Shown piece by piece: positions 6,395 to 11,236 of a stretch of DNA of 11,236 nt. The position numbers were made by a program, and so were the translations under genes. Each line of letters opens with the position of its first letter. Positions within the stretch are counted from its first letter, which is position 1. The notes under the pieces were generated by a model. It worked only from the letters and a program-made list of their open reading frames with translations. It was not told the DNA's origin and did not search any database. Source of the stretch: a bacterium (GTDB taxonomy: Bacteria > Patescibacteriota > Minisyncoccia > Phycocordibacterales > UBA9973); contig JAKALJ010000001.1 of NCBI GenBank assembly GCA_021813175.1, positions 26,306 to 37,541 of the forward strand, in the 5' to 3' direction.

Positions 6395-6566
6395 GTGAAA
6401 TAGTTCCTGAGAGGTCCCGCAAGATATATCTTTCTCCGGGTACGGATTTTTTGAAGCTTAAAAAATCCTGAAGTTGGCTCGCCGTCGCTCGCCAAACCCC
6501 CTCCGAAAGACATACCTTGCGGGACCTACAAAATCCTGCGCAGGCATTTCTCAGGAACTATTTCAC
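6395..6566. mobile_element. 172-bp nested palindromic, MITE-like element between atpD and atpC
   Basis: The ends are a perfect 18-bp inverted repeat: 6395-6412 (GTGAAATAGTTCCTGAGA) against 6549-6566. Directly inside, AGGTCCCGCAAG (6412-6423) pairs with 6516-6527, then TAT/ATA, TCTTTC (6429-6434) with GAAAGA (6505-6510), and GGG with CCC. Inside that are two hairpins: GGATTTTTT (6444-6452) with AAAAAATCC (6460-6468), and TTGGC (6474-6478) with GCCAA (6491-6495). The latter contains a direct repeat of GCTCGCC. The 3' arm carries a 21-base insert with the palindrome CCTGCGCAGG (6535-6544). No transposase and no clear target-site duplication are visible. It occupies most of the 225-base atpD-atpC gap and would fold as a multi-branched RNA when transcribed. 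The mobile origin is inferred. Confidence 0.6.
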
Positions 6567-6590
6567 ACCCTTTGCATAGCAGAATTAATA

Positions 6591-7034
6591 ATGAAAAAAA
6601 TAAAATTAAAAGTGATAACACCGGAACGCCTGGTCCTGGAAGAAATGGTAGACCAAGTAAGTTTGCCTACCACCATGGGCGAAATTACTATCCTGCCAGA
6701 CCACATTCCGCTCATCGCCAATCTTGCTTCCGGCGACATCGTGGCTGTATCGGCGGGGGAACACGTGCCAATGGCTGTGGCGGGAGGATTCATTGAAGTG
6801 AAAAAAGACGAAAATGGCATAACCACCGTAGCCGTGTTGGCTGATTTTGCCGAACACGTTTCGGAGCTTTCCGAAGAAGCGATAGAAAAAGCTAAAGCTC
6901 GCGCCGCCGAATTGCAGAAAAAGATGGAAAACAAAGAGGACGTAGATTTTGAACACTTCGCCGCGGAGCTGGAACGTTCGCTCAATCGTGTTCGGGTCGC
7001 CGACAAGTGGCGAACCAGGAAGTATCGGAAATAA
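6591..7034 (+). CDS. atpC: F1Fo ATP synthase subunit epsilon
   Basis: The 147-residue central stalk subunit. The N-terminal beta-sandwich (about 1-90) shows the family pattern: a start of the type I.V.TPE...L, then a GE.TILP.H.PLI segment at 30-42 and a GGF.EV segment at 65-70. A two-helix C-terminal domain (about 92-147), Lys/Glu/Ala-rich, follows; in other bacteria it inhibits ATP hydrolysis. ATG 6591 matches the family start. There is no convincing Shine-Dalgarno sequence. The frame is open upstream to 6474, but that stretch lies inside the palindromic element and encodes no epsilon-like sequence. The 225-base gap from atpD, filled by the element, is unusual because these two genes are normally adjacent. 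Confidence 0.95.
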   Translation: MKKIKLKVITPERLVLEEMVDQVSLPTTMGEITILPDHIPLIANLASGDIVAVSAGEHVPMAVAGGFIEVKKDENGITTVAVLADFAEHVSELSEEAIEKAKARAAELQKKMENKEDVDFEHFAAELERSLNRVRVADKWRTRKYRK

Positions 7035-7056
7035 AAAACACGCCTGAAACAAATTA

Positions 7057-7087
7057 AGCCCAGACAAATTTGTGATCTGTCTGGGCT
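7057..7087. terminator. Stem-loop between convergent atpC and the small minus-strand gene, possible bidirectional terminator
   Basis: AGCCCAGACA (7057-7066) pairs perfectly with TGTCTGGGCT (7078-7087) around an eleven-base loop. It lies 22 bases past the atpC stop and 24 bases past the stop of the minus-strand gene. The tail is weak on the + strand (CCTCAAAATTTATTAG) and moderate on the - strand (TTAATTTGTTTC). Position between two convergent gene ends supports a terminator, but neither side has an ideal T-run. Confidence 0.55.
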
Positions 7088-7099
7088 CCTCAAAATTTA

Positions 7100-7123
7100 T
7101 TAGAAAAAAACTTAGAAAAAAAC
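7100..7123. repeat. Tandem 12-bp duplication at the 3' end of the small gene
   Basis: TTAGAAAAAAAC occurs twice with no gap (7100-7111 and 7112-7123). On the minus strand each copy reads GTTTTTTTCTAA, which encodes Val-Phe-Phe-stop, so the duplication repeats the last codons and the stop codon. Slippage or a recent small duplication would explain it. Confidence 0.8.
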
Positions 7124-7342
7124 TGGGTTTTTTTGTTTCTGATTCAAACTAGGGGATGATTTTGAGGTAGTGTATTCCTCCACTATTTTTTCAATTATCT
7201 CACTAGGAGATACGATTAATTCCATCATGTTATTAAAAATCCATGTGGAATTTTGACTTCCCCCATCATAAGCTTTCCTAAGCGCTGCCCGAAAGATTTT
7301 TTCCCCTTCTTCATTTAAATCAAGTTTTTTAGTGTTTTCCAT
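7112..7342 (-). CDS. Small hypothetical protein, 76 residues, unrecognised family
   Basis: I do not recognise this protein. It has a charged N-terminus with two probable helices (about 8-24 and 32-60, the second with an LIVSPSEIIEKIVEEY core) and a Ser/Lys/Gln/Asn-rich tail ending PVFF. It has no signal peptide, membrane segment or cysteine. It is likely to be a real gene. AAGGAG lies eight bases before the ATG on the minus strand, and a near-consensus promoter (TTGACA-18-TATAAA) lies just upstream. Base composition is visibly more A+T-rich than the atp genes. It is transcribed towards atpC and away from rsmI, so it is an independent single-gene unit. The last codons and the stop lie in a tandem 12-bp duplication. 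It could be a small regulator or a recently acquired gene; no function is claimed. Confidence 0.65.
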   Translation of the reverse strand: MENTKKLDLNEEGEKIFRAALRKAYDGGSQNSTWIFNNMMELIVSPSEIIEKIVEEYTTSKSSPSLNQKQKNPVFF

Positions 7343-7387
7343 ACTTTCTTCTCCTTATTTTTATTGAAATTACATGGATTTGTATTC

Positions 7388-7417
7388 TTTATACTATATT
7401 ATTACTTGGTCTGTCAA
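7388..7417 (-). promoter_or_regulatory. Near-consensus sigma70 promoter of the small minus-strand gene
   Basis: Read on the minus strand, TTGACA (7417-7412) and TATAAA (7393-7388) are separated by 18 bases. The predicted start near 7381 gives a leader of about 39 bases that contains AAGGAG eight bases before the ATG. This is the best -35 match in the window and suggests strong constitutive expression. Confidence 0.75.
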
Positions 7418-7420
7418 TAG

Positions 7421-7448
7421 CAATGAAAAATATTACCAATGAAAAATA
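7421..7448. repeat. 12-bp direct repeat in the divergent promoter region
   Basis: CAATGAAAAATA occurs at 7421-7432 and again at 7437-7448, a 16-base period. Both copies lie upstream of the -35 of the minus-strand gene and upstream of the -10 of rsmI. They could be an operator, A-tract UP elements, or a small duplication. Confidence 0.75.
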
Positions 7449-7454
7449 ATTTAA

Positions 7455-7463
7455 TGCTAAAAT
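7455..7463 (+). promoter_or_regulatory. Extended -10 promoter of rsmI, predicted leaderless
   Basis: TGCTAAAAT is an extended -10 element (TGn plus TAAAAT). Six bases (AAGCCT) separate it from the ATG at 7470, so the expected transcription start is the A of the start codon. No good -35 and no Shine-Dalgarno sequence are visible. The same element and spacing occur before priA and mreB. Confidence 0.65.
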
Positions 7464-7469
7464 AAGCCT

Positions 7470-8144
7470 ATGTCCAATTTTTACGTAGTTGCGACGCCGA
7501 TAGGAAATCTTGGCGATATCACATTTCGAGCGGTGGAGACACTCACGAGCGTGGATTTGATATTATGCGAGGACACGCGGGTAACCAAGAAACTTTTGGA
7601 TAAATACGGCATCAGTGTGCTAACTATGAGCTATCATGCTCGAAGCAAGATTTCAAAAGTTGAGAAAATTTTTGAGTTACTGGAAAAAGGAAAAAATTTG
7701 GCTCTGGTTTCCGACGCCGGAACGCCAGGAATTTCCGACCCGGGAGCGTTACTTGTTTCAAAAATTAAGGAAAAGTTCGGAGACGAGGTGCAAGTAATTC
7801 CGATTCCGGGCGCCACGGCCGTCATCACTGCCTTATCCGCTTCCGGATTACCTACGCATGAATTCACTTTTCTTGGATTTTTGCCGCATAAGAAGGGCAG
7901 AGAGACTTTGTTCAAAAAGATCGCCGACGCAAAGCGCACAATGGTTTTTTACGAATCTCCGCACCGTATCTTAAAAACCATGGAATCCTTGCAAAAATTC
8001 TGTCCGGACAAAAAAGTTTGTTTAGCTCGAGAACTAACTAAAATTTACGAGGAATTCAAGACTGGCACACCAACTGAACTTTTGAAATATCTAGACGGAA
8101 ATACCGAGAAGCAAAGAGGGGAATTTACGGTGATAGTGGCGTAA
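7470..8144 (+). CDS. rsmI: 16S rRNA (cytidine1402-2'-O)-methyltransferase RsmI, catalytic domain only
   Basis: An SAM-dependent tetrapyrrole-methylase-fold enzyme that methylates the ribose of C1402 in the decoding centre of 16S rRNA. Family motifs in order are ATPIGNLGDI (8-17), EDTR (34-37), SDAGTPGISDPG (81-92, SAM site), PGATA (113-117), YESPHR (161-166) and ARELTK (186-191). At 224 residues it stops at the end of the catalytic domain (GEFTVIVA) and lacks the C-terminal helical domain that brings E. coli RsmI to about 286. The stop is clean and followed by no matching sequence, so this looks like a natural short form. The start is fixed by the motif alignment and the promoter geometry. 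It converges on priA with a 136-base gap. Confidence 0.95.
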   Translation: MSNFYVVATPIGNLGDITFRAVETLTSVDLILCEDTRVTKKLLDKYGISVLTMSYHARSKISKVEKIFELLEKGKNLALVSDAGTPGISDPGALLVSKIKEKFGDEVQVIPIPGATAVITALSASGLPTHEFTFLGFLPHKKGRETLFKKIADAKRTMVFYESPHRILKTMESLQKFCPDKKVCLARELTKIYEEFKTGTPTELLKYLDGNTEKQRGEFTVIVA

Positions 8145-8170
8145 AAATAGCATTGTATTCTAATGAAGAA

Positions 8171-8248
8171 ATGAAGCCATTTCTTGAGGCTATTTATGAA
8201 AAGAATAAAAAAGTTTTAAAGGAAATTAAAAAAATAAAAATGGAATGA
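8171..8248 (+). CDS. Possible 25-residue small ORF downstream of rsmI
   Basis: ATG 8171 opens a short frame encoding a Lys-rich, helix-prone peptide (starts MKPFLEAIYEKN, ends KKIKME) before TGA at 8246. The same frame is open back into the end of rsmI, and a TTG at 8153 would lengthen it by six residues. The Shine-Dalgarno sequence is poor (GAAGAA, adjacent to the ATG). It could be a tiny gene co-transcribed with rsmI, the remnant of a lost C-terminus, or chance in A-rich DNA. Confidence 0.2.
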   Translation: MKPFLEAIYEKNKKVLKEIKKIKME

Positions 8249-8280
8249 GTGCACTTAAAACAAGAAATAAATTGGCTACT

Positions 8281-10236
8281 CTACAACAAGTCTTCTGGGT
8301 CTACGTTTACCGAAAAATCAGACGGAAGAGATAATAGTCGCGAGAAAAGATTCAGGTCAATGGAAGCATTCGGCAGAAGCTCGGGCAGAGACCAGTTTTC
8401 AGGACGCAGTTTGATCAGGGCGTTAGTAATATATTTGTCTTTTATTTTTGGCACAAAGCCGCTGAAAATTTCCGGCTGATAGCCGACCAAAAGATCAGAC
8501 AAGGTTTTTCTGGCCGCGGAGGTTTTTTCTCTGCTTCCAGAAAAAGTTATTTTGATGAACCGGCGATAAGGAGGATATCCAAGATTTTTTCGCTCTTCCA
8601 GTTCGCTTTTTATAAATTGGCCGAGAGTTCCGTTCTTAATTGATTGTATTTCAGGATCATTCTCATTTCTGGTCTCAATCATCACTGTCTCGGAAGTGTT
8701 GGAAATGATAGACATTAAAAGTTCGGCAACCCGTTCGCTCATACGGAAGCTTGGAATGCTCCAGAGGGAATCAAAAGAGGCGATCACGCTGAGAGGCACT
8801 TTCCTTTCCAGATAAAAGAGAGCCAGTTCCGTGCCGACCAGAATAGCGCCGGAATACTCCTCTAATTCACGGACAATTTTTTTTGCCTGCCTGTCTGTTT
8901 TTGCCGATTCTTTGTCCAGCCGCAATATGGGGGTTCTTCTTTTTTCTCCTGAAAAAACCTCTTTTAATTCTTCGTAGACGCTTTCGGCGCCAATGCCCAG
9001 CGGCAGAAGATTCCAGCTGGCGCAATTGGGGCAAGTTGTATCAGGACTTTTTTCCAAATGACAGCGGTTGCAGACAAACATCCGCCTGTTTCCCTTTTTT
9101 GAAGTGTACAGAACCACTGGACAAAGACATTTATCGCATAAAAGAACTTCTCCGCAATCTCGGCAAACCGTATAGGTAGCAAGCCCCTTACGCAAGGAAA
9201 AGACAAACACATTCTTTCCCTTTGAGAGCGTTTGTCGGATAAGTTCCAGACTCTCCGGACGGAGGGCCTTAAATTTTTCGCCCTGAGCTCTCCCATCCTT
9301 TTTGCCGGAAATGATAATCTGGCCGTCGAAATCCGGCCGAAAAGACAAGGGGGCCGCCTCGCTCCATCCGTCAGTCTCCTTCCGGGCTATGCTCTCAAAG
9401 CGGAGCAGCGAGTTCGCCAAAATAAATTTGGCCCCGATTTTGGAAGCAAACACCTCGGCAAAAATACGAAAATCGGCATAGGGCCGGCGCAAGGCCTTGT
9501 AAGCCGGGCTGCTTTCCCGTTCCACTATTATAGTGCCGAGATTGGGTAAAGGAACGGACAAGAATGGAACGGTGCCAAGCGCCAATATTGGATGCTGTTC
9601 CCCGGCTATTTTTCCGCATAGTTCCAAAAGCTTTTTAGGGCTCAGTCCGCCATGTAGGCAAAAAGTAAAACGTTCGATGCCTTTGCCGAGCTTTTCGGAA
9701 AATACGTCGATATCCCGCTCGGTAGGAAGGGCAATAAAAACCGATTTTTTATCGGCAAACGAGCCACGTACCAAATTTTTATAAAAAAAAAGCCTATCCT
9801 CCTCCGGCGCCTGAAAGAGTAATTTTTCCGGTCTTGTCTTGCCAGTTTCCGGTAATTTTTTTTTTGCGTCTTTTTTCGGGAAAAATTTTGACAGTGAATC
9901 GTAATTTTCTCTATAGACAGCCGGAATCATAAGGGTGAAAAGGGTGCTTTTTGTGCAAGCAAAATATCGGGAAGTTTCCGACACCGTATCCATAAATTCT
10001 CTTCGCCACATCGAAGGGCCCTTGTCTTCCGAGATTTTCTGGAGCTTAAAGGTCATTCCTTTCAGACCCACCTTTAGGGTGCTCGCTTCCTCGGAAGCAA
10101 CCGCCAGGCCCAGCCACTTTTTTCCTCTAATAAGTATCTCCACCACATTCCCTTCGGGAATATCTTTGGAAGTGAAATAGGTTAAATGATCTTTAAAAAA
10201 TCCTTTTTTAAGAGGAATTACTGTGACTACTTTCAT
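8281..10236 (-). CDS. priA: PriA-like primosomal protein N' with degenerate helicase motifs
   Basis: A 651-residue relative of the replication-restart helicase PriA (E. coli 732). The N-terminal DNA-binding domain (about 1-100) has the usual start and a GKKWLGLAV segment. The zinc region is complete: Cys358/361, Cys367/370, Cys389/392 and Cys402/405, followed by the PriA hallmark LPLGIGAESVYEEL (411-424). The C-terminal part (about 545-651), with LGYPPYRRF, is present. The ATPase motifs are lost: Walker A aligns with QAPEEDRL (142-149), DEEH with ERES (239-242), GSATPS with ANSLLR (274-279), and the QVAGRAGR box with a segment around 509-516 lacking both arginines. Flanking family residues remain (GT at 221-222, PNLG 231-234, YK 246-247, ES 281-282). 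It probably binds DNA and loads partners without unwinding. Confidence 0.85.
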   Translation of the reverse strand: MKVVTVIPLKKGFFKDHLTYFTSKDIPEGNVVEILIRGKKWLGLAVASEEASTLKVGLKGMTFKLQKISEDKGPSMWRREFMDTVSETSRYFACTKSTLFTLMIPAVYRENYDSLSKFFPKKDAKKKLPETGKTRPEKLLFQAPEEDRLFFYKNLVRGSFADKKSVFIALPTERDIDVFSEKLGKGIERFTFCLHGGLSPKKLLELCGKIAGEQHPILALGTVPFLSVPLPNLGTIIVERESSPAYKALRRPYADFRIFAEVFASKIGAKFILANSLLRFESIARKETDGWSEAAPLSFRPDFDGQIIISGKKDGRAQGEKFKALRPESLELIRQTLSKGKNVFVFSLRKGLATYTVCRDCGEVLLCDKCLCPVVLYTSKKGNRRMFVCNRCHLEKSPDTTCPNCASWNLLPLGIGAESVYEELKEVFSGEKRRTPILRLDKESAKTDRQAKKIVRELEEYSGAILVGTELALFYLERKVPLSVIASFDSLWSIPSFRMSERVAELLMSIISNTSETVMIETRNENDPEIQSIKNGTLGQFIKSELEERKNLGYPPYRRFIKITFSGSREKTSAARKTLSDLLVGYQPEIFSGFVPKIKDKYITNALIKLRPENWSLPELLPNASIDLNLFSRLLSLPSDFSVNVDPEDLL

Positions 10237-10242
10237 GCTGTC

Positions 10243-10251
10243 ATTTTAGCA
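10243..10251 (-). promoter_or_regulatory. Extended -10 promoter of priA, predicted leaderless
   Basis: On the minus strand TGCTAAAAT (10251-10243) is followed by six bases (GACAGC) and the ATG of priA. It is identical in sequence and spacing to the rsmI element. No -35 match or Shine-Dalgarno sequence is seen. Confidence 0.65.
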
Positions 10252-10262
10252 TATTTATGCTA
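10247..10262. repeat. Perfect 7-bp inverted repeat between priA and mreB
   Basis: TAGCATA (10247-10253), a TT spacer and TATGCTA (10256-10262) form a perfect inverted repeat at the centre of the 36-base priA-mreB spacer. It is largely accounted for by two back-to-back extended -10 elements, but could also be a dimeric operator acting on both genes. Confidence 0.7.
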
Positions 10263-10266
10263 TATT
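10258..10266 (+). promoter_or_regulatory. Extended -10 promoter of mreB, predicted leaderless
   Basis: TGCTATATT is followed by six bases (ACGGCT) and the ATG at 10273, the same layout as rsmI and priA. There is no Shine-Dalgarno sequence. The sequence where a -35 would lie (10238-10243) overlaps the priA -10 and is not -35-like. Confidence 0.65.
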
Positions 10267-10272
10267 ACGGCT

Positions 10273-11236
10273 ATGGGAATCTTTTCCAAGAAACTAGGCA
10301 TTGATCTCGGCACTGCCAATACCTTGGTGTTTCTGCCCGGAAAGGGGATTGTCCTGAATGAGCCATCCGTGGTGGCAGTTTCAGAACAAGGAAACAAAAT
10401 TCTGGCCATAGGCTTTGAGGCAAAAGATATGATTGGTAAAACGCCGGAAGCGATTATCACTTACCGGCCCATGAAGGATGGAGTGATTGCGGATTATCGG
10501 GTAACCCAGGCCATGCTTCACTATTTTATCAACAAATCTCTGGGAAAATTAAATCTGATAAAACCGGACGTGATGGTTTCGGTGCCGGCTGGAGTAACTT
10601 CCACCGAGCGCCGGGCGGTAGTGGAAGCAGCCATAAGAGCCGGAGCCAGAAACGCCTATGTGGTAAAAGAGCCGATCTTGGCCGCCATCGGAGCGGGTAT
10701 CCCCATCTATGAATCTAAAGGATATATGGTGGTGGATATCGGCGGGGGCACCACGGACGTGGCCGTGATTTCTCTGGGGGGCATAGTTTCTTCCACCTCG
10801 GTAAAATGCGCCGGAGATAAAATTGACCAGGCCATCGCCGACTATATCAAAAAGACCTTTAACCTGGCTATCGGGGAACGTACGGCGGAAGAGGTAAAAA
10901 TCAAAATCGGCGCGGCGGTACCGCTGGAAGAAGAACTACGAGTAACCATAAAAGGAAGAGATTTTATCCAAGGGCTTCCACGCTCCGCTCAGGTTGGAAC
11001 AAATGAAATGGTAAAGGCCATTGACGCGGAGCTTCGGCTGATCATAAAGGCCATAAAAGACGTTTTGGCGGAAACCCCGCCCGAACTTGCTTCTGACATT
11101 ATGGATTATGGCATTATTATGACGGGCGGATCCTCCCAGCTGCGAAATTTGACTGATTTGGTTTACCGTAAGACGGGAGTAAAAGCCACTCTGGCGGAAG
11201 ACCCTCTATACTGCGTGGCCAAGGGCACCGGTATCG
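10273..11236 (+). CDS. mreB: Rod-shape-determining actin homologue MreB (3' end outside the window)
   Basis: The first 321 residues of an MreB of about 340-345. It is an ATP-dependent filament at the inner face of the membrane that guides lateral cell-wall synthesis with the MreC/RodA/PBP2 elongasome. Actin-fold motifs are in order: phosphate-1 GIDLGTANT (9-17), connect-1 with Glu134 in KEPILAAIGAG, phosphate-2 DIGGGTTD (155-162), the GERTAEEVK segment (201-209) and adenosine-site TGGSSQL (284-290), where most MreBs have TGGGALL. The N-terminus MGIFSKKLGIDLGT matches the family, fixing the start. It diverges from priA across 36 bases. The frame is open to the last base; the downstream gene cannot be seen (mreC is common). 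Confidence 0.95.
   Translation, partial: MGIFSKKLGIDLGTANTLVFLPGKGIVLNEPSVVAVSEQGNKILAIGFEAKDMIGKTPEAIITYRPMKDGVIADYRVTQAMLHYFINKSLGKLNLIKPDVMVSVPAGVTSTERRAVVEAAIRAGARNAYVVKEPILAAIGAGIPIYESKGYMVVDIGGGTTDVAVISLGGIVSSTSVKCAGDKIDQAIADYIKKTFNLAIGERTAEEVKIKIGAAVPLEEELRVTIKGRDFIQGLPRSAQVGTNEMVKAIDAELRLIIKAIKDVLAETPPELASDIMDYGIIMTGGSSQLRNLTDLVYRKTGVKATLAEDPLYCVAKGTGI

Noticed and set aside
6474..6590. N-terminal extension of atpC starting at a TTG
   Set aside because: The extension lies inside the palindromic element and is not epsilon-like; ATG 6591 matches the family start.
7116..7134. A7-CTGGG-T7 hairpin as the atpC terminator
   Set aside because: It is a pure A:T stem inside the coding end of the minus-strand gene and too weak; the GC-rich stem at 7057-7087 is a better candidate.
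8883..9549. Plus-strand open frames opposite priA (8883-9179 and 9232-9549)
   Set aside because: They are antisense to a gene with clear family motifs, with no promoter or Shine-Dalgarno sequence and biased composition; shadows of priA.
1..11236. Alternative genetic code with UGA as Gly
   Set aside because: TGA is the stop codon of atpZ, atpF and atpG exactly where these proteins should end, and no in-frame TGA occurs inside the conserved genes.
1..11236. CRISPR array, tRNA or rRNA genes, transposase
   Set aside because: No regularly spaced direct repeats, no recognisable tRNA or rRNA sequence and no transposase frame were seen on either strand.

Overview
The window carries a complete F1Fo ATP synthase operon on the + strand, followed by a small unrecognised gene (-), rsmI (+), a degenerate priA (-) and the first 321 codons of mreB (+), which runs off the right edge. 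The compact spacing, short versions of several housekeeping proteins (delta subunit, RsmI, PriA) and the A-rich, partly Shine-Dalgarno-free starts suggest a Candidate Phyla Radiation (Patescibacteria) genome, probably of the Parcubacteria type. This assignment is inference from protein style; no rRNA is present. TGA ends atpZ, atpF and atpG, so the UGA=Gly code of Gracilibacteria/SR1 is not used.

Positions 1-7034: a sigma70-type promoter (TTGCAT-17-TATACT) and a leader that starts with a small hairpin precede atpZ-like, atpB, atpE, atpF, atpH, atpA, atpG, atpD and atpC, in the usual bacterial order. The a-subunit Arg, the c-subunit Glu and the alpha/beta nucleotide-binding motifs are intact, and the c subunit lacks the known Na+ ligands, so the enzyme should be a working H+ ATP synthase. 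The delta subunit is strongly shortened. Two non-coding inserts break the operon: a near-perfect 17-bp hairpin that carries the atpG stop codon (4921-4958), and a 172-bp nested palindromic, MITE-like element between atpD and atpC (6395-6566). The beta-subunit cistron is therefore bracketed by stable RNA structure.

Positions 7035-7469: a stem-loop that could end transcription from both sides, a 76-codon minus-strand gene with a near-consensus promoter and good Shine-Dalgarno but no recognisable family, and a divergent promoter region containing a 12-bp direct repeat.

Positions 7470-11236: rsmI (16S rRNA C1402 ribose methyltransferase, catalytic domain only) and priA converge. The PriA-like protein keeps all eight zinc-binding cysteines and the C-terminal region but has lost Walker A, the DEEH box and the other helicase motifs. 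priA and mreB diverge from a 36-bp spacer. rsmI, priA and mreB share one start architecture: ATGCTAWAWT followed by exactly six bases and the ATG. This predicts leaderless mRNAs whose first base is the A of the start codon.
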